Shown: positions 1-9,084 of the stretch, in pieces
Layout of the letters: the number at the start of each line of letters is the position of its first letter
How positions within the stretch are numbered: the stretch's first letter is position 1
Origin: Treponema sp.
Lineage (GTDB): Bacteria > Spirochaetota > Spirochaetia > Treponematales > Breznakiellaceae
Assembly (NCBI GenBank): GCA_031274285.1
Contig: JAISQJ010000162.1
Location: 23,345 to 87,344 of the forward strand
DNA: 64,000 nt
Direction of reading: 5' to 3'
Notes under the pieces: model-generated
Database searches by the model: none
What the model was told of the DNA's origin: nothing
What the model saw: only the letters and a program-made list of their open reading frames with translations
Translations under genes and position numbers: made by a program

Positions 1-859
1 GGGGGGACCAGAAAGCTTCCACCGCCGCGGCGGCGACCAGGAGCAGGGCCGCGCCTGAGATAATGGGCAGAGCTTCCCTCCCCGCCCTTCTAAGGGAAGC
101 GCCCCGGCTTAGGCCCCGGAGGGCAAAGAAACGGTAACCCAGGAGCAGCCCGGCCTGGGCGGAAAAGATGATCGCCGTAAGCTCGAAACTGCTGTGGCCG
201 ATGATGAAGGAAAAAAAGGTTTCCCCAAATCCCAGGTTAACGATGTGCCCCGCGGCAGCCCCCAGAACCAACGCGTTGTAGGCCAGGAAAAACAAACTTC
301 CCACACCTCCCAGGATTCCCCCCGCAAAGGTTCTAAAGGCAATGGAAATGTTGTTGTAGATATAATAGCCGAACATATCCGCATCGCCGGTAACTCCCCG
401 GGGCGTAAGAAAATGGGAGCTTTGGGGATTGTACATTTCCTCCAGGGATTCCGCCGTATAATCCGGCAGCACCTGGTAGGCCGCTTCGGGAAAACGGATG
501 CAGAGGAAGGCAAAAAACAGGGCCAGGCCGTAAAAAATAAGGCTGGCCGCGGCCAGGCCCCGCCAGTTCGCCCGCACCTGCCGGGGGAAGGTCCGGGTGA
601 TAAAGGTTAAAACCGGTTTAAGGGAAAAGGTACGGCAATCGTAGAGCCGCTGCTGGCCCTCCAGGACCATGCGGTTGAGCCGCTCAATGAGGGCGGGATC
701 GAATCCGTGGGCCCTGGCGGTGTTAAGGTCCTGGGAGAGTTCCCGGAAGTCCTGGGGAAAACGCCAGGCCCGTTCCCGCATCTTCCGGGAACTGCCCAGG
801 GTTTGGGAAAATTCCTGCCAGCAGGTAGTACGCCTGGTAACAAAGTTGCGCTCCGTCAT
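1..859 (-). CDS. SpoIIM/DUF95 family integral membrane protein (3' end runs off the window)
   Basis: Minus-frame reading from ATG at 859: MTERNFVTRRTTCWQEFSQTLGSSRKMRERAWRF...MFGYYIYNNISIAFRTFAGGILGGVGSLFFLAYNALVLG...; the YNNIxIAFRxFAGGI motif is typical of SpoIIM/DUF95. TGATG overlap with the upstream RDD gene. Confidence 0.8.
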   Translation of the reverse strand, partial: MTERNFVTRRTTCWQEFSQTLGSSRKMRERAWRFPQDFRELSQDLNTARAHGFDPALIERLNRMVLEGQQRLYDCRTFSLKPVLTFITRTFPRQVRANWRGLAAASLIFYGLALFFAFLCIRFPEAAYQVLPDYTAESLEEMYNPQSSHFLTPRGVTGDADMFGYYIYNNISIAFRTFAGGILGGVGSLFFLAYNALVLGAAAGHIVNLGFGETFFSFIIGHSSFELTAIIFSAQAGLLLGYRFFALRGLSRGASLRRAGREALPIISGAALLLVAAAAVEAFWSP

Positions 860-1626
860 CAATCCCCCAAAAGCCTTCTGCCGATGGCCAGGAGGTAGTC
901 CGCGGCCCCTTCCCGGGGCCGGTCCTCCCCATAGTCCCCCTCCCTCCTTAGGGACTCCACCAGGGGGGCGGCAATCTCATCGGCCCTGGCCCTGCCCAAC
1001 AGGGGGTAACGGCGGGTAAACATCAGAATACCCTGCCTTTCCTCCCCGCCTATGACTCCGCCGCCCTCCCCTCCCCCCTGGGGGGAAAAGGGGTCCGGGG
1101 GTCCGGGGGTCTTTCCCGCCAGCGCGGATACGGAGAGGGACTGGGCGGTGTAGACCACCAGGGTATCGGCGGTCCAGTCTCCCAGACGGCGGAAACCCCG
1201 GCTCAACATCATGGTCAGCAGGGCCACGGGACAGAGAAAGAGAAAGGTATCGGCGAAACGCAGGAGGTTCCGCAGAAAGGAAGCGCCGGGATTCACCGGG
1301 GAGCCGTCGCTTCGGAGTACCCTGATCCCCAGGAGCTTCTTCCCCGGAGTCTGTCCCCGGCAAAAGATCTCCCATAGGGTGTGGTAGAACCAATCCACGC
1401 AGAAAATCAACAGGAGCATCATCCAGGCGCCCCCGTCTTCCCCGAAGAATTCCGACACCACGTTGATAGTAATGATGATGGTCCATTGGGCGATCTGATC
1501 GATCCCCCAGGCGCAGCTTCGGATCGCCGGTCCCGCGGGGAACAGGGTAAATTCGATCCCCTCCGGGGACTCCACCGTTATGGCGGTATCGATGGATTCC
1601 GGACCGGAATAGGGAAGGGTATCCAC
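859..1626 (-). CDS. RDD family membrane protein
   Basis: ORF with RDD-like segments (FCRGQTPGKKLLGIRVLRSDGSPVNPGASFLRNLLRFAD; RRLGDWTADTLVVY). Confidence 0.85.
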   Translation of the reverse strand: MDTLPYSGPESIDTAITVESPEGIEFTLFPAGPAIRSCAWGIDQIAQWTIIITINVVSEFFGEDGGAWMMLLLIFCVDWFYHTLWEIFCRGQTPGKKLLGIRVLRSDGSPVNPGASFLRNLLRFADTFLFLCPVALLTMMLSRGFRRLGDWTADTLVVYTAQSLSVSALAGKTPGPPDPFSPQGGGEGGGVIGGEERQGILMFTRRYPLLGRARADEIAAPLVESLRREGDYGEDRPREGAADYLLAIGRRLLGD

Positions 1627-1636
1627 AGGCGGAACC

Positions 1637-2122
1637 TTAGAAAATCGAGGAAACCGCGGCGATCACGGCGACGCCGATACCGATGGGAATAAAGGCCAGG
1701 TAAACAATCGCCATAATCCCGCTGAATTTCCACAGGGACTTGTTGCTCTTAAACGCGTCTTCCAGGTCTTTTTCCGCGCCGCTGGCCAGGTAGTTCCGTA
1801 TCTTCAGCCCAAACCCATGGGTAAAACGGGCGGGAAAAAAGGCCAAGGCCCCCAGGACCACATAGATAAGGCCCATAAAGGTTGAAACCGCGGCCAATCC
1901 GATCCCCGCATCAGCGCCGCCGGTGGCCAGCAGGGCAATTGTCATAATAAGGCCCGAGCCAACAAGGAAGATCGCTCCAATATAGCCCAGGACGCCGATG
2001 AAACGGAGCCAGGGAGAGGCTTCCTTAAGGTAACGGATCATGAGCGCCGTTAAAATCCCCTGGGGGGCGGCTTCCTCCGCCGCGGCCTGTGTTTCCGGAC
2101 TTTGCCAAGGATTATCAGACAT
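1637..2122 (-). CDS. small membrane protein, DUF5362-like
   Basis: MSDNPWQSPETQAAAEEA...; several predicted TM segments. Start trimmed to the ATG at 2122. Confidence 0.6.
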   Translation of the reverse strand: MSDNPWQSPETQAAAEEAAPQGILTALMIRYLKEASPWLRFIGVLGYIGAIFLVGSGLIMTIALLATGGADAGIGLAAVSTFMGLIYVVLGALAFFPARFTHGFGLKIRNYLASGAEKDLEDAFKSNKSLWKFSGIMAIVYLAFIPIGIGVAVIAAVSSIF

Positions 2123-2227
2123 GATGGCCTCCTTAATCATCCGAGCATACTATGGATAGAGCCCAAGGGACCAGCCTTAAACCTCAGCTTGCCCTTTTTC
2201 CCTATTCGCAATACGCTCCCAGAATCC

Positions 2228-3433
2228 ATGGGCCCAAAAAAACCGGCGAGTCAGCCAGGACCTTACCGTTCTATCATCCCCGCGTTCATGGCCAACTATG
2301 CGGTCCTGGGGGTCATTTCCCCCTTTCTCCCCATCCTGATACGGACCCTGGGCTACAGCCCCTCCATGGTGGGCCTGCTCATGGGAATCTACGAGGGAGC
2401 GGGAATCGTGGGACCCTTTGTCCTGGGTTTCCTGGTGGATCGCTGGGGCCGCTACAAGCCGGGACTCCTCATCTCTGTGCTGCTCATGCTGCTGCCGGCC
2501 CTGCCCCTGGCCCTTATCCACCGGCCCCTGCCCAGCGCCCTCCTCCTCTGCGTCCTGGCCGTGGGCGTCAAGTCCGGCCTTCCCCTGATGGAGGCCATGA
2601 CCACCATCGTGGTGGGGAAGGAGGGCAACTACGGCAAGATCCGGTCCTTCGGTTCGGTGGGCTTTATCCTTTCGGTCCTCTTTCTCCAGTGGTTCCCCTA
2701 CCTGCCCAGGAACAGCGCCCTTAACATCGGTATCTGGATCGCCATCCTCTCCTCCATTGCCCTGGTGATGATGTGCCTTGTGCCGGCCCGCTTTACCGCC
2801 CTGCGCCAGGACGCCGCTCCCAGGCCGGCTACGGCGCCGCTCAGGATATGGACTCCCTTCTTTACCCTGGGGCTCCTCATGATCGCCCTGACCCGCATCG
2901 CCATGGCCCCGGTGGCTTCGTTTATCTCCCTCTACGTGGTGGAATATATCAAGTGGGACGCGGTGGGCATGATCTGGGCCATTGCGGCGGCCGCGGAAAC
3001 GCCGCTGATCTTTTTCTCCCGGCGGATCATCCGGTATTTCAAGAGCCCCCTAAAGGTCATCTTTCTTACCTGCTTCGCCCTAATTTTGCGGCTCCTTATC
3101 TATGCCCTGTTCCCCTACCCTCCCGCCATTGTGGCGGCCCAACTGCTCCACTCCCTCTGCTACGGCCTGTTCCACTCCGCGGCGGTGGCCTTTATCAGCG
3201 CCAACATCCCCCCCGAACGCCGGGCCCTGGGGATGACCATCTACCTTTCCCTGGGTACCGGGTTTCCCACCTTCCTGGGGAATATCCTGGGGGGCTTCAT
3301 CGTCGAGTACCTCGGCTACCGGGCCCTCTTCGGGAGCTACACGATTTTCTCCCTCCTGGCCATGGGGGTCTACCTCGTCATCCGCGGGGCGGGGCGCACA
3401 AGAACCGGGTATCGTGCTATACTACCACCATGA
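2228..3433 (+). CDS. MFS transporter (MFS_1-like / nucleoside-symporter-like)
   Basis: 12-TM-like ORF with LMGIYEGAGIVGPFVLGFLVDRWGRYKPGLL and FGSVGFILSVLFLQWF; internal ATG at 2228 preferred. Confidence 0.8.
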   Translation: MGPKKPASQPGPYRSIIPAFMANYAVLGVISPFLPILIRTLGYSPSMVGLLMGIYEGAGIVGPFVLGFLVDRWGRYKPGLLISVLLMLLPALPLALIHRPLPSALLLCVLAVGVKSGLPLMEAMTTIVVGKEGNYGKIRSFGSVGFILSVLFLQWFPYLPRNSALNIGIWIAILSSIALVMMCLVPARFTALRQDAAPRPATAPLRIWTPFFTLGLLMIALTRIAMAPVASFISLYVVEYIKWDAVGMIWAIAAAAETPLIFFSRRIIRYFKSPLKVIFLTCFALILRLLIYALFPYPPAIVAAQLLHSLCYGLFHSAAVAFISANIPPERRALGMTIYLSLGTGFPTFLGNILGGFIVEYLGYRALFGSYTIFSLLAMGVYLVIRGAGRTRTGYRAILPP

Positions 3434-4959
3434 AATTCCATCGCCTGTTTGGATTGTGCCTTTTCTTTGCCGCCGTCGCTTTCCCGCTCTTTTCCCAGGC
3501 CCCTGCGGAGGCGGGGGACGGCAAGACCGGCGCAGCCTGGATCATTCCCATCCGGGGTGATATTGAGCCTTCCCTGGCGGCCTTTGTGCGGCGGGAGGGG
3601 GGCAAGGCCCAGGCCCAGGGGGCCCGGTACATCATCTTTGAGATTGATACCTTCGGCGGCCGGGTGGATTCCGCCCTGCAGATCACCTCCTTCATTACGT
3701 CCATCAAGAACGCCCGGACCATCGCCTGGGTGAATTCCGGCGGGGATTCCATGGGGGTAAGCTGGTCCGCCGGGGCCCTGATTGCCCTGGCCTGCCAGGA
3801 TATTTATATGGCCGCCGGAACCTCCCTGGGGGCGGCGGCGCCGGTAACCATCGGGGCGGACGGTCAGTCCGAGGGAACCGGGGAGAAAACCGTGGCCGCG
3901 GTGCGGTCCCAGATTGCGGCCCTGGCGGAGCGGAACAAGCATCCGGTGGAACTGGCCAGGGCCATGGTGGACTACGATGTGGAAATTTGGGAAGTCCTGG
4001 TGGAGGGAGAACTGAAGGTCCTTTCCCTGCAGGAACTGGAACTGATGGAAAAAGACGCCCAGACCGGGGGGCCCGAGCCGCAGCGCCGGGGGGTAATTTC
4101 CCCCAAGGGGAAACTCCTCTCCCTGACCAGCGGGGAGGCCGTCCGTTACGGCCTGGCCAGGGGCCTGGCGGACGACCGGGAAAGCCTGCTGGCGGCAATC
4201 GGGGCGCCCTCTCCGGCGGTGGAAAGCGTCCCCGGCGCCGCGGATGAGATCGTCTCGATCCTCACCTCCGCTCCGGTCCAGGCCCTGCTCATCATCCTGG
4301 GCCTGGTGATGATCTTCCTCGAAATCAACAGCCCCGGCTTCGGAATTCCCGGCGTCACGGCGATCATCGCCTTTGTCACGGTCTTTGGATCCGGGGCCAT
4401 GCTGGGCAGGGTGGGTTCCCTGGAGATCGTCCTCTTTCTCCTGGGTCTGGGCCTCCTGGTGGTGGAGATCTTTGTGACCCCGGGATTCGGCTTCATGGGT
4501 ATTTCGGGCTTTATCCTCATCGGCCTTTCCCTGATGTTATCCATGCAGGACTTTGTGATCCCCCGCTTCGACTGGGAATGGACCATGATGGGGAGGAACG
4601 CCCTGGTGGTCTTTACCGGCCTCCTGGCGGCCGTCACCGGCATCGCCGTCATTGTGCTGCTGGGGCCCAAAATCCGGCTCTTTAACCGGCTTACCCTGCA
4701 GACCCGGCTTACCGGAACCGCCGCCGGCCCCCTCCAGCCGGGGGACCAGGGGAACGCGCCGGAGGCGGCAGGAGCGGAAAGCTACCAATCCCTGGTGGGG
4801 AAAACCGGCGTGGCCGCCACCACCCTGCACCCGGTGGGGAGGGTGGAGATCGACGGGGAAGTGTACGAAGCCCAGGCGGAGGGCCTTTTTGCGGAGCCCG
4901 GCCGGGGGGTCAGGGTTATCCGGGTCAGGGGTAACAACATTACGGTGCGGCTTGTGTAA
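3430..4959 (+). CDS. NfeD-family membrane-bound ClpP-class serine protease
   Basis: MKFHRLFGLCLFFAAVAFPLFSQ signal; ClpP-like core (IPIRGDIEPSLAAFVRREGGKAQAQGARYIIFEIDTFGGRVDSALQI...SAGALIALAC) and a C-terminal NfeD TM/OB region. Directly upstream of FloA. Confidence 0.9.
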   Translation: MKFHRLFGLCLFFAAVAFPLFSQAPAEAGDGKTGAAWIIPIRGDIEPSLAAFVRREGGKAQAQGARYIIFEIDTFGGRVDSALQITSFITSIKNARTIAWVNSGGDSMGVSWSAGALIALACQDIYMAAGTSLGAAAPVTIGADGQSEGTGEKTVAAVRSQIAALAERNKHPVELARAMVDYDVEIWEVLVEGELKVLSLQELELMEKDAQTGGPEPQRRGVISPKGKLLSLTSGEAVRYGLARGLADDRESLLAAIGAPSPAVESVPGAADEIVSILTSAPVQALLIILGLVMIFLEINSPGFGIPGVTAIIAFVTVFGSGAMLGRVGSLEIVLFLLGLGLLVVEIFVTPGFGFMGISGFILIGLSLMLSMQDFVIPRFDWEWTMMGRNALVVFTGLLAAVTGIAVIVLLGPKIRLFNRLTLQTRLTGTAAGPLQPGDQGNAPEAAGAESYQSLVGKTGVAATTLHPVGRVEIDGEVYEAQAEGLFAEPGRGVRVIRVRGNNITVRLV

Positions 4960-4992
4960 TTTCAAGCGGAAAATATTTTTATAGGAGTGTTT

Positions 4993-5976
4993 ATGCCATA
5001 CCTTATTATCTTAATCGCCGCGGGCCTTATCGCCCTGGGGTTCCTGATTCTCTTTTTCCGGTTCTTCGGTCTCTGGTTCCGGGCCTTCCTGTCCGGGGCC
5101 TCGGTGGGGATGGGGAAGCTCATCGGCATGTGGCTGCGGCACGTGAACGCCGCGGCTATCGTGGATTCCCGGATTATGCTCTCCAAGGCGGGGATCGATG
5201 TGGAAAGCGATATGCTGGAAACCCACTTCCTGGCCAGGGGGGATGTGATAAAGGTAAGCCGCGCCCTGGTGGCGGCCAACAAGGCCAATATTCCCCTGCC
5301 CTTCCAGCGGGCCGCGGCCATAGACCTGGCGGGCCGGGATGTGCTGGAGGCGGTGCGGACCAGCGTGAACCCCAAGGTCATCGACTGCCCCGATACGACC
5401 AAGGGCAAGCATACCATCGATGCGGTGGCCAAGGACGGTATCCAGCTTCAGGTAAAGGCCCGGGTCACGGTGCGGGCCAACATTGAACGGCTGGTGGGGG
5501 GCGCCACGGAGGAGACCATCATCGCCCGGGTGGGAGAGGGAATCGTTACCACCATCGGTTCTTCGGAGTCCTACAAGTCGGTGTTGGAAAATCCCGACAC
5601 CATTTCCAAGCGGGTGCTGGACAAGGGCCTGGACGCGGGGACCGCCTTCGAGATTCTCTCGATTGACATCGCCGACATCGACGTGGGGGCCAACGTGGGG
5701 GCCAAACTCCAGGCCGACCAGGCTGAGGCGGACAAGCGGCGCTTCCAGGCGGAGGCGGAAAAACGCCGGGCCGCGGCCCAGGCCCGGGAGCAGGAGATGA
5801 TAGCCCTGGTCCAGGAAAACCGGGCCAAGGTGGTGCTGGCGGAGGCGGAGATTCCCCTGGCCATCGCCGAAGCCTTTAAGAACGGCCACCTGGGGGTCAT
5901 GGATTATTACCGGCTCAAGAATATCCAGGCCGATACGGAGATGCGTTCCTCCATCGGGACGCCGGGCGAGAAATGA
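4993..5976 (+). CDS. floA: Flotillin-like protein FloA (UPF0365)
   Basis: [18 protein letters not shown]...[18 protein letters not shown]...[13 protein letters not shown]...[37 protein letters not shown] ribosome-binding site just upstream. Confidence 0.93.
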   Translation: MPYLIILIAAGLIALGFLILFFRFFGLWFRAFLSGASVGMGKLIGMWLRHVNAAAIVDSRIMLSKAGIDVESDMLETHFLARGDVIKVSRALVAANKANIPLPFQRAAAIDLAGRDVLEAVRTSVNPKVIDCPDTTKGKHTIDAVAKDGIQLQVKARVTVRANIERLVGGATEETIIARVGEGIVTTIGSSESYKSVLENPDTISKRVLDKGLDAGTAFEILSIDIADIDVGANVGAKLQADQAEADKRRFQAEAEKRRAAAQAREQEMIALVQENRAKVVLAEAEIPLAIAEAFKNGHLGVMDYYRLKNIQADTEMRSSIGTPGEK

Positions 5977-6596
5977 GGAACCTGCTAAACTTCATCTTTT
6001 CAAACCTCGTGCCCATCCTGGTGGTAACTTCCGTGGCCATCAGGATCATCGTGGGCATGAGGAATTCCGCCCGCAAGAAGCCGCAGGCCGATGATCTGGG
6101 GGAACAGGAGGACCGGGAGGAGGAATACACCGATGTGTGGACCAGGCTGAAACCGGATGATGAAGAGGACCGGCAGGCCTACGGTTCCGGCGAAGACAGA
6201 GCCCGGCCCCTCCTCTCCCCTGCCGGCGGAATGTCCCTGCCCCCGGTAAGAAGGGCCCCGGAGCCCGAAACGATCATCCGGCCCGCGAACTTCAGGCTCA
6301 GTGAGCCCGCCTTCGGCGAGCCCGCCCTTGGTGAGCCCAGCTTTGGCGGGTCAGCCTTTAGTGAGCCCGCAGGCGGTGAGCCCCCCTTTGGGGAAGCCTC
6401 CGCCGGGGAAGCCCTGTCCGGGGCCTCTCCCGCCGTGGGAGGGCCTTCCGCCGGAGAGCTCCCCCATCAGCCCCCCCACGGGGAGGCTCCCGCGAGCAGG
6501 GCCGCGGCCTTCTTCCGCCGTACCGGCCGCCTCTCCCCCCTGCGGCAGGCGGTGATTTTCTCTGAAATTCTGGGAAAGCCTAAGGCCTTCGAGTAG
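5973..6596 (+). CDS. N-terminally membrane-anchored protein with repetitive G/E/P/A/F linker
   Basis: ATGA overlap with floA; TM segment [21 protein letters not shown], then [17 protein letters not shown]... repeats and C-terminal [21 protein letters not shown]. Confidence 0.7.
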   Translation: MRNLLNFIFSNLVPILVVTSVAIRIIVGMRNSARKKPQADDLGEQEDREEEYTDVWTRLKPDDEEDRQAYGSGEDRARPLLSPAGGMSLPPVRRAPEPETIIRPANFRLSEPAFGEPALGEPSFGGSAFSEPAGGEPPFGEASAGEALSGASPAVGGPSAGELPHQPPHGEAPASRAAAFFRRTGRLSPLRQAVIFSEILGKPKAFE

Positions 6597-7214
6597 CTAA
6601 AATTTGTAGCCCGCGGCCAGCCTTATTGCCGGTCCATGTCCAAGTCCCATAGTTACCTGGGGACTCTCGCCGGCAAGTTCCTTTTCCAATTTGTTTCGTA
6701 GCCGCAGACCGTAGAGGAGCTCGGCCCGGAAATAAGTCTTCTCGGTGACATCAATATCCATACCGGCGCCGAATTTGAACCACAGGGCGCTGAAATACTC
6801 GGTGGCATCTGTATAGTTGAGCCTGGACCCGTCTATAAAGGAAAGGGTGACCTGGTAATCAATACCCATGAGGGGGAAAAGGGTAACGCGCCCCAGGTCA
6901 AAGGGGAATTTGCCCAGCAGACCGATGTTTAAGGCATTGAACCTGCCCTTATCCTCCGAGTAAACCCGGCGGAGAGTCATTTTGGAAGTCCCGGCGTAAT
7001 AGCTTATATCAAGTTCCGCAAAGGTGGCGTCGAGAAACCCATAGCTGCCGAAGCCGACGGTGGAACGGGAATAATATTCCTGGCCTGCCCTATCGGCCTT
7101 GGCGAAGCCCAGATCCAATAAGGCGCCCACACCGGCGCTTAGTTGAAAGGCAGGAATTTCCGCAAAGGCCGTGGTACTCACGGTCAGGGCCAGGGCCATT
7201 AATGCCTTTTTCAT
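6597..7214 (-). CDS. putative outer-membrane beta-barrel-like protein
   Basis: MKKALMALALTVSTTAFAEIPAFQLSAGVGALLDLGF signal peptide; alternating strands ending in an aromatic residue (IRLAAGYKF). Confidence 0.6.
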   Translation of the reverse strand: MKKALMALALTVSTTAFAEIPAFQLSAGVGALLDLGFAKADRAGQEYYSRSTVGFGSYGFLDATFAELDISYYAGTSKMTLRRVYSEDKGRFNALNIGLLGKFPFDLGRVTLFPLMGIDYQVTLSFIDGSRLNYTDATEYFSALWFKFGAGMDIDVTEKTYFRAELLYGLRLRNKLEKELAGESPQVTMGLGHGPAIRLAAGYKF

Positions 7215-7301
7215 GCGTCGCTCCTTTTTTGCGTTTTTTTCTGAACAGCCCAGAAAATACCCCATAAACCGGGCATTTTGCAAGCCGACCGGTCCGGCAC
7301 A

Positions 7302-8861
7302 TTATCCCATAGTCAGCATCCCCCCGCTGATATGCCATTCACGGCCCGTTAAGGCGGCCAGAAAGGCCTCGTCGTGGCTTACCAGCAGCAGGGCGCAGGG
7401 AACTTCCGCCAGGAGTTCTTCCAGCAGGCGGATGGAGCTGAGGTCCAGGTGGTTGGTGGGCTCGTCCATGATGATAATCGCGGGCTGGGAAAACACCCCC
7501 CGGGCGATAAGGAGCTTCCTGATTTCCCCGGGGCTGGGGAGCCGGGATTGGAGGAGCAGGCCGGGGTCTGAACCGAGGCGGGAGAAACGGGCCAGGATCT
7601 CCCCGCGGTCCTTTTCCGTTTCCTCCCTCATGTTCTCCAGCGCCGCTTGGCCCTCCCCGGCGCTTATTTCCTGGGGGATATACAGGAGGCGGGAGGGAAT
7701 CTGTTTTACGATATGCCGTACCAGGCTTGATTTGCCCGCCCCGTTGGGCCCGGTGAGGGCGATCCGGTCGCCGGGGCGGATGAGGAGTTCGGGAAAGGAA
7801 AGAAGGCGGCCCCCCGGGACCCCTTCCCCGCCCAGGAGGATGCTCCCCGCGGGGATAAGGGCGATCCGGTCCATCTTCCCCCGCTCCGTTAATAGGGTCA
7901 GGCCCTGTTTCCGCGAAGGAGGGACGGCGGCGGCGGCCAGGGTTTTTTCCAAACCGGCCAGGCGGTTTTCCATACGTTTGTACTGATCCGCCCCGGCCCG
8001 GTCTTTGCCGGAAAGCCGGGCCAGGTTGATCTTGCCCCTGGCGTCGCTGTCCCCGGGCTTAAGGTTCTTTTTAGACAGGCGGTTTTTTGAACCCTCCACC
8101 ACCCGCCGCCGGTCCTCCGCCGCCGCCGCCAGGCGGTCCCGCTCCCGGGTCAACAGAGCCCTTTGGCGGCGGCCTTCCCGGGCCTCCCGTTCCTCCTCGG
8201 CAAGCCCCCGGGAAATGCCGCCGGGCCGCAGCATCGCCCTTCCCCGCCGGATAAAAAGGCATTGGCCGCAAAGCCGGTCCAGCAGGGCGCGGTCATGGCT
8301 GACCAGCAAACCTATGCCGGAGTAGGATTCTAAGGCGGAACCAATCAGGGCCTTGGCCTCCCGGTCCAGATGGTTGGTCGGCTCATCGATGAGGAGCAGC
8401 TCCGGCTGCCGCCACAGGGCAATGCCCAACTGCAGCCGTTTGCGTTCCCCGTGACTCAGGCTTTCCCAGCGGTAGGGCCAATCGGCCTTAATGCCCAGCC
8501 GCGACATCAGACTGCCGCCGCCATCAAAGAAAAAATCTTCCCAGCCCTCGGGCACTTGGTCGGTACGCTGGGGGCAATACAGGCCCCGGGTCCCGGCGGC
8601 GGCAACGGAGGCGGCGCCGGACCCGGACCCGGCAGCGGCGGCAACGGCCCCGCCGGCGGGCCCGGACAGGGCGGCAGGGGAAATGTTCCCCGATTGGGGC
8701 TCCAGAATTCCCGCGGCCAGCATCAGGAAGGTCGACTTCCCCGCGCCGTTGTCCCCGGTAACGCCGGTCCAGTCATCGTGAAATTCCAGGCTCATATCCC
8801 GTAATACCGGTTCTATAGATTGGGGGTAGGAAAAATAAACGGAATTAAAACATAAAACCAT
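7302..8861 (-). CDS. ABC-F family ATP-binding cassette protein (two NBDs)
   Basis: Two Walker A (TGDNGAGKST, TGPNGAGKSS), signatures LSHGERKR and SPGEIRK, two DEPTNHLD Walker B motifs, no TM domain. Confidence 0.92.
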   Translation of the reverse strand: MVLCFNSVYFSYPQSIEPVLRDMSLEFHDDWTGVTGDNGAGKSTFLMLAAGILEPQSGNISPAALSGPAGGAVAAAAGSGSGAASVAAAGTRGLYCPQRTDQVPEGWEDFFFDGGGSLMSRLGIKADWPYRWESLSHGERKRLQLGIALWRQPELLLIDEPTNHLDREAKALIGSALESYSGIGLLVSHDRALLDRLCGQCLFIRRGRAMLRPGGISRGLAEEEREAREGRRQRALLTRERDRLAAAAEDRRRVVEGSKNRLSKKNLKPGDSDARGKINLARLSGKDRAGADQYKRMENRLAGLEKTLAAAAVPPSRKQGLTLLTERGKMDRIALIPAGSILLGGEGVPGGRLLSFPELLIRPGDRIALTGPNGAGKSSLVRHIVKQIPSRLLYIPQEISAGEGQAALENMREETEKDRGEILARFSRLGSDPGLLLQSRLPSPGEIRKLLIARGVFSQPAIIIMDEPTNHLDLSSIRLLEELLAEVPCALLLVSHDEAFLAALTGREWHISGGMLTMG

Positions 8862-9084
8862 GGGGACCCTCCGTATCGATACGGCGCCCCCGGTTAAAAA
8901 AGCTTAACTTTGGAATTTCAACCGGGAATAAATTAAAGAACAACAAAGAGGCCGCGCCGCCTTTGGTCTACCTCTCTGTTTTATTCTCTGTTCATCATCC
9001 CGGTCCCGTTCCTTTGGCTGATTGATTGCTTACCTGATCGATTAATGATCGATGATTTCAGTATAACGTCCCCCGGATCTTTTG

